Source: a virus
Direction: 5' to 3' (one strand)
Virus record (IMG/VR): IMGVR_UViG_3300043436_004856
Coordinates: 1-24,022 of that record
DNA length: 24,022 bases
Part shown: positions 17,625-24,022 of the stretch, in pieces
Layout of the letters: the number at the start of each line of letters is the position of its first letter
How positions within the stretch are numbered: position 1 is the first letter of the stretch
Position numbers and translations under genes: made by a program
Notes under the pieces: generated by a model
The model's database searches: none
Told to the model about the DNA's origin: nothing
Seen by the model: the letters and a program-made list of their open reading frames with translations, nothing else

Positions 17625-17649
17625 TAAAAAATCCCGATTTCTCGGGATT
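17625..17649 (-). terminator. Rho-independent terminator after nrdA
   Basis: On the minus strand a 7-bp perfect stem, ATCCCGA / TCGGGAT (17648-17642 with 17637-17631), closes a 4-nt loop (GAAA) and runs straight into TTTTTATTTA. It begins 5 nt after the nrdA stop. It is the only strong GC-rich hairpin I noticed between genes and marks the border between the DNA metabolism and baseplate modules. Read on the plus strand it lacks a proper T-run. Confidence 0.88.
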
Positions 17650-17653
17650 CATT

Positions 17654-20086
17654 TTATGAAGAACAACCAAAACATTCAAATTCACTATTTGCAGGTTTTG
17701 GTGGTAAGTTTAAATTTGAATAATCTACTTTAGGTGGTTCAGGAGTTACATTTGGTTTTGACATTTTTGATATATCGACTGCCAAGTGTTTAGCCCCCGT
17801 TGAGATTGCCTTTGTTCTAACATAGTAACAAAGAGTTTTGAGTCCCTTTTCCCAACCATAGAAGTGAGATGATGAAATTTTAGATAGAGTTGGGTTACCC
17901 ATATAAATGTTCATTGATTGTGATTGGTCAATAAACGGAGCTCTGTCAGATGCCATTTCAATCAATTCCTTCTGAGATATTTCCCAAATTGTTTTGTATT
18001 TTGGAATTAGGTGTTCAATTCTTTTAACTTTTTTATTGTAGTGTTTATCCTCAGGGTCAAGATAATTATTAAAGTTAATTCCCTGAACTGAACCTTCGTT
18101 AAGAATAATTTCATTCTTTAGGTCCTCACACCAAATACCAAGTTTCTCAAAATCGTTAATCAAGTACTTGTTGACAATCATAATCTCACCGCCAACTACA
18201 CGTCTATTAAAAATAGCCGAATGAGCTGGTTCTGTCATTTCATATGAACCAGTAATCTTGGCAGACGATGCGACAGGCATTTGAGCTGTGAATAAAGAGT
18301 TACAAACACCATAGTCTTTAACTTCTTCTTTTAATGAATTCCAATCCCATCTACCCGATAATTCTTCTTCTTTTAGTCCCCACATATCAAACTGAAATAT
18401 TCCATTTGACATTGGTGACCCTTCAAAAAAGTCATACGGTTTATATTCACCATCAATACATAGTCTGTTACTTTCAGTGATGGCCGCAAAATAAATTGTT
18501 TCAAAAATTTCTTTATTAAGTTTCTTGGCCTCGTCAGATGTAAAGATGTAGTCCATCAAATAGAATACATCGGCAAGTCCTTGTGTTCCGATGGCAATTG
18601 CTCTTTGCTCACGACCACCCTTGTTACCCTTTTCAGTTGAGTAGTTGTTAATATCCACAACTTTGTTAAGTGCTCTTACGACTTTACGGGTTTCTTCATA
18701 CAACAACTGATGGTTAAATTCTCCGTCTTTAATGAAGTTCTTTAATACCATTGATGACAATGTACAAATAGCGGTTGTGTTTTCGTCAGTATATTGGTAA
18801 ATCTCATTACAAAGATTTGACTGTTTGATTACACCAATGTTTTGGTGGTTTGTCTTTTTGTTAGCATTATCTTTTGAACATAGATATGGAACACCAGTCT
18901 CAATTTGAGATTCAATAATCTTGGACCAAATTTCTTGGGCTTTAACTTTTTTGCCGAGACCTAATTGAACTGCTTTGTTGTAGTTTTCTTCGTATTCATC
19001 ACCATAACATTCTTGGAGGGGTTTAACACCAGCTTTCTTAATATCATTAGGACAGAACAAATACCAATCATCATTATTTCTAACCGCTTTCATAAAGTTG
19101 TCAGGAATCCAAAGAGCGGTGAATAGGTCACGAGCTCTTAATTCTTCAGCCCCTGTATTCTTTTTAATATCCAAAAGGTCAAAAATATCTTTGTGCCAAG
19201 GTTCCAAATAAATTGCCGCAGAACCAGGACGACGACCTTGTTGGTTAAAGAAACGAAGTGATTCATTAACAATTTTCAAATACTTCAAAAGTCCACCAGC
19301 AAATCCTCCTGAAGAAGAAATACGACTTTCTTTACTACGAATATTTGACATAGAAAGACCAATACCTGCGGCATCTGATGAGTATGTTGAAATATCTCTC
19401 ATTGTATTTAAAAGTCCTTCCCTTGAGTCTGCATCATTGTAGTGAAGAACACAAGAAGCAAGTTGTGGAACCTTTGTACCGGCATTAATCATAATTGGTG
19501 TTGCCGGTGAAATAAGTTGACTTGAAAGAGACTTGTAGTATTCTACCGCTTGTTCAAATGATTTTGTTACCCATATTGCAACACGCATGTACATATGCTG
19601 TGGACGTTCAATTGTCTTACCACTTGGTAGTTTCAAAAGATACATCTCTTGCAGTGACCTCCAAGCAAAGTAATCAAAATTATAATCATTGTCGTGATTA
19701 ATAACTTCATCCACATTAGACGGTCCGTAACTGCTAATCATTTTGATAAACTCCTCATTAACAATACCTTCTTTATAAAGTTCCATCATAGTGTTTGAGA
19801 AACTTGGGTTAGTTTCTTTGTGGTATGCCGAAATTGCAACTGATGATGCAAGTCTTGAATAGTCGTGGTGACTACCAGTATAAGCCGCCGCAATTTCATA
19901 GATTAACTTATCAAGTTCCTTTGTAGTAATTTCACCTTCAGTTGGGACTGAAGTTATTACTTTAATAAAAATTTCATCAGAATTAATGTTTAAACCTTTT
20001 GCGGCTCTTTTAATTCTATTATATATTTTCTGTGGGTTAAAGGACGAATCCTCCCCACTACGTTTTTTAATTTTTAATGACATCAT
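17654..20086 (-). CDS. nrdA: Ribonucleoside-diphosphate reductase, large subunit (class I)
   Basis: 810 aa, full length. NrdA reduces ribonucleoside diphosphates to deoxy forms using a radical supplied by NrdB. Residues 3-92 are the ATP-cone regulatory domain (LKIKKRSGEDSSFNPQKIYN). Catalytic residues are all visible: redox Cys212 (LASCVLHY), Asn424/Cys426/Glu428 in SNLCNEI (Cys426 would carry the thiyl radical), and redox partner Cys441 (AICTLSS). Other core motifs are GGFAGGLLKYLK, RRPGSAAIYLEPWH at 286-298 and a tyrosine pair in TLCYYVRTKA. The tail ends ECFGCSS with Cys805 and Cys808 as the shuttle pair. The 15-residue spacing between the two active-site Cys is like the eukaryotic R1 rather than E. 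coli NrdA (23). Two adjacent ATGs (20086, 20083) could start it. No intein or intron interrupts the motifs. It follows nrdB by 19 nt and ends at the terminator. Confidence 0.98.
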   Translation of the reverse strand: MMSLKIKKRSGEDSSFNPQKIYNRIKRAAKGLNINSDEIFIKVITSVPTEGEITTKELDKLIYEIAAAYTGSHHDYSRLASSVAISAYHKETNPSFSNTMMELYKEGIVNEEFIKMISSYGPSNVDEVINHDNDYNFDYFAWRSLQEMYLLKLPSGKTIERPQHMYMRVAIWVTKSFEQAVEYYKSLSSQLISPATPIMINAGTKVPQLASCVLHYNDADSREGLLNTMRDISTYSSDAAGIGLSMSNIRSKESRISSSGGFAGGLLKYLKIVNESLRFFNQQGRRPGSAAIYLEPWHKDIFDLLDIKKNTGAEELRARDLFTALWIPDNFMKAVRNNDDWYLFCPNDIKKAGVKPLQECYGDEYEENYNKAVQLGLGKKVKAQEIWSKIIESQIETGVPYLCSKDNANKKTNHQNIGVIKQSNLCNEIYQYTDENTTAICTLSSMVLKNFIKDGEFNHQLLYEETRKVVRALNKVVDINNYSTEKGNKGGREQRAIAIGTQGLADVFYLMDYIFTSDEAKKLNKEIFETIYFAAITESNRLCIDGEYKPYDFFEGSPMSNGIFQFDMWGLKEEELSGRWDWNSLKEEVKDYGVCNSLFTAQMPVASSAKITGSYEMTEPAHSAIFNRRVVGGEIMIVNKYLINDFEKLGIWCEDLKNEIILNEGSVQGINFNNYLDPEDKHYNKKVKRIEHLIPKYKTIWEISQKELIEMASDRAPFIDQSQSMNIYMGNPTLSKISSSHFYGWEKGLKTLCYYVRTKAISTGAKHLAVDISKMSKPNVTPEPPKVDYSNLNLPPKPANSEFECFGCSS

Positions 20087-20105
20087 AGTTTTATAAAATA
20101 ATCAA

Positions 20106-21053
20106 TTAAAAGTCATCGGTAAAGGACAATGTTTCGTTCAATTTTGCTTTTTGATACTCAACAGTCCTTGACTCAAAGAAATTACCCTTCGTTTCAACTG
20201 CGATTTGCTCCATAAATTTAAACGGCTGTTCAACATTAAAATGTTTTTTACAACCCAATTTAACTAATAGACCATCAACAACAAATTCAAGATATTGTTT
20301 CATAAGATTTGAATTCATTCCAATAAGTGAAACTGGAAGTGATTCAGTGATAAATTCTTTTTCAATTTCAAGAGCCGATAACAAAATCTCTTTAATTCTC
20401 TTTTCACTCGGTTTGTTTTCACAGTGATTATTCAAAAGGTGAATTGCAAAATCACAATGTAAATTTTCATCTTTAAAGATAAGTGAATTTGCGTTACACA
20501 AACCTTGCATAAGTCCTCTTGACTTCAACCAAAAGATTGAACAAAATGAACCTGAGAAGAAAATTCCTTCAACAGCCGCAAATGCCACAAGTCTTTCTTG
20601 GAAAGAGGCATTTGTAATCCATTCAAGAGCCCATTTGGCTTTCTTTTGAACCGCGGGAAGTCTGTCAATCGCGTGGAAACATTCATCTTTTTCTTTTGGA
20701 TTTGACACATAAGTATCAATCAAAAGTGAGTACATTAGACTATGAATGTTTTCCATTGCAAGTTGAAACCCGTAAAAGAATTTTGCTTCGGGGTATTGTA
20801 CTTCTCGGTAGAAATTTTCGGCCAAGTTTTCGTTAACAATCCCATCCGATGCCGCAAAAAATGACAACACATTTTTAACAAAGTATTGTTCATTTTCTGA
20901 AAGGTTTTCCCAATCACGAATATCCCCTGATAAATCAACTTCTTCAGCTGTCCAAAACGCCGCTTGGTGCATTTTATAAAATTCCCATATATCGTTATGT
21001 TCGATAGGAAATATTACAAACCTATTAGGGTTTTCTACTAAAATCTTTTCCAT
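20106..21053 (-). CDS. nrdB: Ribonucleoside-diphosphate reductase, small subunit (class I)
   Basis: 315 aa, typical for the small subunit. It houses the di-iron centre and tyrosyl radical that activates NrdA. Metal ligands by motif: Asp70 (FAASDGIV), Glu101 and His104 ([10 protein letters not shown]), Glu162 ([10 protein letters not shown]), Glu196 and His199 (KDENLHCDF). The radical tyrosine is Tyr108, seven residues after Glu101 as in canonical class Ia enzymes, so this is not a Tyr-less type. The C-terminal peptide ending LSFTDDF should dock on NrdA. It is transcribed before nrdA, the reverse of the T4 order. It starts 5 nt after the helicase stop with only AT-rich sequence upstream (AATTAATAAATATG). 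The pair would raise dNTP supply during phage replication. Confidence 0.98.
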   Translation of the reverse strand: MEKILVENPNRFVIFPIEHNDIWEFYKMHQAAFWTAEEVDLSGDIRDWENLSENEQYFVKNVLSFFAASDGIVNENLAENFYREVQYPEAKFFYGFQLAMENIHSLMYSLLIDTYVSNPKEKDECFHAIDRLPAVQKKAKWALEWITNASFQERLVAFAAVEGIFFSGSFCSIFWLKSRGLMQGLCNANSLIFKDENLHCDFAIHLLNNHCENKPSEKRIKEILLSALEIEKEFITESLPVSLIGMNSNLMKQYLEFVVDGLLVKLGCKKHFNVEQPFKFMEQIAVETKGNFFESRTVEYQKAKLNETLSFTDDF

Positions 21054-21058
21054 ATTTA

Positions 21059-22441
21059 TTAATTATTTTGTTGTTCTCGTTGTTTTCTTCTTTCGAGTAA
21101 ATCTTTTACTCGTTGTCTTTGTTGTTCTTCTTTCTGTTCTTCAAGTCCTAAGAACGTTACCGAACTTTCGGTATCAATTTCTAACATACCGTTATCGAAC
21201 TTACAATTTTCAAACACAATACCGTCGTCACCAATTCTTGATTTGGTTATCGCAATTGTGGCGAGTTTCATCTCTTTTTGTTGTAATGTCTTTGCAACTG
21301 AGATAATAACGTGACCAACTTGAGCCTTTTTAATTGACCCACCCATTTGGTCGGTTGTCACAACTTCAGATGAAATAGAACTTCTATTACCCTGTGTTGC
21401 CGTCCACCCAACTAGATTTAACTCGTGACACATTGCTTCGAAACCTCTCATAACCGAACCTTCACTCTTCCATTCATCACCCAAATTCTTGTCAGGTACA
21501 ATACAATCGATATAATCTAATACAACCATATCCAACTTTACACCATCGGCAATCATCTTACGAAGTTGATTTTTGATTTGTAACATTGTCAAAGTATCTG
21601 ATGGCAGTTTCTTTAAAATAAGACGGTTTTCCATCTTACTTTGCACCTCTCTAACCTTATCCATTACTTCATCTTTCTTGTTTGATAACTCATCAGGGTG
21701 GACTTTTGTCCAAAGTGTGATGTGTTTACGTTGGATAATTTTTGGGTTATCCTCGAAGAATATTTGAAGTACGTTGTATCCCAAATTAAATGAGTGATTT
21801 GCAATTTTGGTTAAGAATGTAGATTTACCTACTCCTGTGGGCGCTAATATAACACCCAATTCTCCTTTAGCCAAACCTCCTTTCAACAATCTGTCGATAC
21901 CCGGTATTCCCATTGGGATTGGGTGACGATAATCCTCATTTAATACATCGTCCAAATTAGAAAATACATCAGCCATACCGTCTTCTCTTTCCCCAACTTG
22001 TAGAGCTTCTCTAACAAGTTCCTCGAGTTTGTCATAACTCTCAAACTCACCACCATCAATAACTTTTTGAGCTTTAGTGATGGCTTTCTGTAATTCTTGT
22101 TGTTTACAGAATTTGAGAGCCTTTTCTTGTACAAACCCACTACCTTCTATTGGACAATCTTTGATTTTTGTAATCGTGTCCAAAACTATTTTGGATGCAA
22201 GTTCTTGTTGTAACTCAGATTTGGTTATTTGTTCGAGGGTGTCGAATGTGGGTACGTGTTCGAATTTTGAGTAGTACTCCTTAATCATTTGCAAGATGAT
22301 TTTGAAGTACTTGTTCTCAAAATATTGTTGTTCTATAACGTCAATTATTGACCTTCCAAACTCCTTGTCAACGATGATTTGATTCAGTAATTGTACTTGA
22401 AATGAAGACCCTAAATAATCGAAATTTTTGTTTGACGCCAT
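21059..22441 (-). CDS. gp41: DnaB/gp41-type replicative DNA helicase
   Basis: 460 aa, similar to T4 gp41 (475 aa). The ring helicase would unwind the phage fork on the lagging strand. Residues 1-150 form a helical N-terminal domain. The RecA-like core starts near 175 ([20 protein letters not shown]): Walker A is APTGVGKST at 200-208, a conserved acidic residue follows in QIFFEDN at 226-232, Walker B is [10 protein letters not shown] at 303-312, and the DnaB-type segment [10 protein letters not shown] is at 346-355. The C-terminal tail (435-460) is a Glu/Gln/Arg-rich probable coiled coil or partner-binding tail. No primase domain is fused. Start ATG at 22441, 29 nt after the 150-aa gene, with an ATATTTAT element 22 nt upstream. 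Phage RecA (UvsX) was considered, but the N-terminal domain and QGNRSS favour DnaB. Confidence 0.93.
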   Translation of the reverse strand: MASNKNFDYLGSSFQVQLLNQIIVDKEFGRSIIDVIEQQYFENKYFKIILQMIKEYYSKFEHVPTFDTLEQITKSELQQELASKIVLDTITKIKDCPIEGSGFVQEKALKFCKQQELQKAITKAQKVIDGGEFESYDKLEELVREALQVGEREDGMADVFSNLDDVLNEDYRHPIPMGIPGIDRLLKGGLAKGELGVILAPTGVGKSTFLTKIANHSFNLGYNVLQIFFEDNPKIIQRKHITLWTKVHPDELSNKKDEVMDKVREVQSKMENRLILKKLPSDTLTMLQIKNQLRKMIADGVKLDMVVLDYIDCIVPDKNLGDEWKSEGSVMRGFEAMCHELNLVGWTATQGNRSSISSEVVTTDQMGGSIKKAQVGHVIISVAKTLQQKEMKLATIAITKSRIGDDGIVFENCKFDNGMLEIDTESSVTFLGLEEQKEEQQRQRVKDLLERRKQREQQNN

Positions 22442-22463
22442 AGTAAATTTTTGTTCGTTTTTG

Positions 22464-22471
22464 ATAAATAT
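22464..22471 (-). promoter_or_regulatory. Candidate phage promoter element ATATTTAT
   Basis: The minus strand reads GATAATATTTATCAAAAACG, joined to the TAA stop of the 150-aa gene and 22 nt upstream of the helicase ATG. It shows that the element is not confined to the structural genes. Function inferred. Confidence 0.35.
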
Positions 22472-22923
22472 TATCGCTTAGTACTAATTCCCGCAAATTC
22501 AAAAGTTAAATTTTTCGCCGAAAAAATGTCAGTAAGTGACGAAAGCAAACTTTTTATATGAGGACGGATATCTACGGTGTATCTTATTTTAGGAGGGAAA
22601 ATCTTGGCATCAATCTGACGATGACAAATTGTCATGTCTCCATGCTTAATAAAGATGTTAAAGTGCTCAGGACCATCGGTATACGACGTATCCAAAATAG
22701 ATGGATTACCCTGAATCTCATAAGAATTTTCAAGCATATAATCTACAGTTTTCATCTTCAAACGATGCATGAGAGTATTTTTAAACTCTAAAATAAACTC
22801 ATAAAGTTCAAATGAATACTTAGCGTCCGGATTATAATCACGAACATTAAAATACCTTTGAACGATGATGTTGTCATTAACCATCATCAAAAACTCAAGT
22901 TTTGTTAAATCTTGCTCTTTCAT
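22471..22923 (-). CDS. Hypothetical phage protein (150 aa) in the replication cluster
   Basis: No family recognised. The 150-aa product begins MKEQDLTKLEFLMMVNDNI, has a helical first half (YSFELYEFILEFKNTLMHRLKM) and a more strand-like second half (HFNIFIKHGDMTICHRQIDA, then PPKIRYTVDIRPHIKSLL). It is slightly basic at the end (STKR). No nucleotide-binding motif, zinc cluster or membrane helix is visible. It starts 6 nt after the nuclease gene and precedes the helicase by 29 nt, so a role near the replication fork (for example a helicase loader or small DNA-binding factor) is possible but is only a guess from position; it is shorter than T4 gp59 (217 aa). Confidence 0.78.
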   Translation of the reverse strand: MKEQDLTKLEFLMMVNDNIIVQRYFNVRDYNPDAKYSFELYEFILEFKNTLMHRLKMKTVDYMLENSYEIQGNPSILDTSYTDGPEHFNIFIKHGDMTICHRQIDAKIFPPKIRYTVDIRPHIKSLLSSLTDIFSAKNLTFEFAGISTKR

Positions 22924-22929
22924 AAAAAA

Positions 22930-23934
22930 TTACTTTTTGGTTTTAAATTGTTTTTTTTCTTTTCTTGTTAATTTCATACACGGTTTTACAAAGTTTACCC
23001 AAGCTTCGTCATGTTTTGGGAGAAATTTGAAGAACCCATCCTCCATCATCATACGGATTAGGTTTCTATACCCTCTCCCCTCGGGGTCTAATGTTTCACT
23101 ATAATATAATTTGACTATTTCCTTACCTTCCTCTGTGATTAACGGATTAGACAAATCCACGATTTTGTTGTTAATCTCAAAAAATTCATTTCCATAGATA
23201 CCTGATTTTGTTTTACCTGAAAGTAAGTTTTGTAATATTTTGTTTTCTTTGTCCTCAGTAAGTAATACCTCGGCTCTTGTTAAAATATCGTTAAAAGAAA
23301 CCTCATGGTCAAGTATCTCAGGAAATAATTTGACTAAAGTTTTTTCACCCAAATAATAGATACCATCAATATTATCAGACTTATCACCTGACAATATTTT
23401 ATATGTTTTTACATTATAGTGGGGTATCTCAACCTCGTGTAGTTTGATAAAATCACCTTTTTTATAGGTTAATCTTTTACTGGGTGAGTATATAGACACG
23501 TTTTGTGATATAAGCTGTGTTAGGTCTTTATCACTCGAGAAAATGGTTATAATCTCATCATTTGCAATCTGACAATAATAAGCAATAAGGTCATCTGCCT
23601 CATTGTTGTTAATATCAACCTGACGAACAAACATCTCTTCAAGATATTGTTTTACTCTATGTTTTTGTTGGTAAAACGACTCCTCTTTAAAGTCATAACC
23701 AGGTTTTCTGTTCTCCTTGTATTGGGGGTATATTATTTTTCTTGTGAGAGAACTCCCTTCACCATCCCAGAATACGACTACTTTATCAAAGTTTTCTTCT
23801 TCAATAAAACGTCGGGTAGTATTTAGAAAATGCCAAATACCCCCAACGTGTTTACCTTCGTGAAAAAAATCTTTCACACCATGAAATCCTATCTTTAATA
23901 GATTGTTTCCATCAATTAATAATGTTTTGGTCAC
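22930..23934 (-). CDS. FEN-family 5'-3' exonuclease / RNase H-like nuclease, GTG start
   Basis: 334 aa; T4 RNase H is 305. Such enzymes remove RNA primers and 5' flaps from Okazaki fragments. The acidic metal-binding residues are in order: Asp8 (LLIDGNN), Asp57 (VFWDGEGS), Glu112/Asp114/Asp115 (NNNEADDLIAYY), Asp135/Asp137 (FSSDKDLTQL), then Asp184/Asp187 in SGDKSDNIDGI, which begins the helix-3-turn-helix DNA-binding region (YYLGEKTL). Arg/Lys residues in YPQYKENRKPGYDF at 69-82 fit the helical arch. The tail is very basic (KLTRKEKKQFKTKK), suited to DNA binding. The start is GTG at 23934; a TAA lies in frame four codons upstream and no ATG intervenes. It could equally be called a phage 5'-3' exonuclease, since I cannot tell RNase H from D15-type members by eye. 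Confidence 0.9.
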   Translation of the reverse strand: MTKTLLIDGNNLLKIGFHGVKDFFHEGKHVGGIWHFLNTTRRFIEEENFDKVVVFWDGEGSSLTRKIIYPQYKENRKPGYDFKEESFYQQKHRVKQYLEEMFVRQVDINNNEADDLIAYYCQIANDEIITIFSSDKDLTQLISQNVSIYSPSKRLTYKKGDFIKLHEVEIPHYNVKTYKILSGDKSDNIDGIYYLGEKTLVKLFPEILDHEVSFNDILTRAEVLLTEDKENKILQNLLSGKTKSGIYGNEFFEINNKIVDLSNPLITEEGKEIVKLYYSETLDPEGRGYRNLIRMMMEDGFFKFLPKHDEAWVNFVKPCMKLTRKEKKQFKTKK

Positions 23935-23972
23935 AAAAATTTTTTAAATTGTTTGACAAAATTTTGTTAGTT

Positions 23973-24022
23973 TTATTCATTTTCAGAATCATCTTGAGAT
24001 TCATCTAATGAATAATTTGAGT
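23973..24022 (-). CDS. C-terminal end of an upstream gene, acidic tail (partial)
   Basis: Only the last 15 codons and the TAA stop are inside the window, reading SNYSLDESQDDSENE. The other two minus-strand frames have stops here, and the stop lies 38 nt before the nuclease GTG, which fits the spacing of this cluster. The tail is rich in Asp, Glu and Ser. Acidic C-termini occur on single-strand DNA-binding proteins such as T4 gp32, which would suit a replication cluster, but 15 residues cannot establish that. The 38-nt gap after it contains no TATTTAT element. Confidence 0.5.
   Translation of the reverse strand, partial: SNYSLDESQDDSENE

Noticed and set aside
17654-22441. Intein or group I intron in nrdA, nrdB or the helicase, common in phages
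   Set aside because: All active-site motifs are contiguous and protein lengths are normal, so no insertion is present.
1-24022. tRNA genes, CRISPR arrays, insertion sequences, integrase or attachment sites
   Set aside because: None was seen by reading; the gaps are too short (at most 74 nt) for most of these, and no direct-repeat arrays or inverted terminal repeats stood out.

Overview
The window looks like a piece of a T4-like (contractile-tailed) phage genome. It is AT-rich, almost fully coding, and every gene is on the minus strand, so transcription runs from high to low coordinates. The calls rest on diagnostic proteins: baseplate wedge gp25 and gp6, a gp7/gpI-like wedge protein, a DnaB/gp41-type replicative helicase, a FEN-family 5'-3' nuclease and a class I ribonucleotide reductase pair. 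The host is probably a member of Bacteroidota (Flavobacteriia-like). This is an inference from SprB-like repeats in a tail protein, a PKD domain in another, AT-rich DNA, and start codons preceded by A/T-rich sequence with almost no Shine-Dalgarno motifs.

Right part (about 24022 to 17654), DNA metabolism module, in transcription order: the acidic C-terminal tail of an upstream gene cut by the window edge; a FEN/RNase H-like nuclease with a GTG start; a 150-aa unknown; the replicative helicase; NrdB; NrdA. A clear rho-independent terminator follows nrdA (17631-17648). Together these genes would supply dNTPs, unwind DNA and remove RNA primers or flaps during phage replication.

Left part (17606 to 1), virion/baseplate module, in transcription order: a 207-aa unknown, gp25, gp6, a giant 1852-aa protein with an Ig-like N-terminus and internal membrane-like helices, four structural proteins of unknown role (597, 271, 391 and 302 aa), a 1026-aa gp7/gpI-like wedge protein, and an incomplete adhesin-like protein with about five SprB-type repeats. 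Four of the six junctions from the 1852-aa gene onward are TAATG stop/start overlaps, a fifth overlaps by 8 nt, and one has a 48-nt gap, so they probably form a translationally coupled unit.

The most interesting signals are: (1) the giant baseplate-cluster protein with candidate transmembrane segments; (2) Bacteroidota-type surface-protein repeats used by the phage; (3) a recurring TATTTAT element (ATAAATA on the plus strand) concentrated in the few intergenic gaps, a candidate phage promoter; (4) five structural genes lying between gp6 and the gp7-like gene, unlike T4 where 6 and 7 are adjacent. No tRNA, CRISPR array, insertion sequence or integrase gene was seen, and no stretch over 300 bases lacks a gene.
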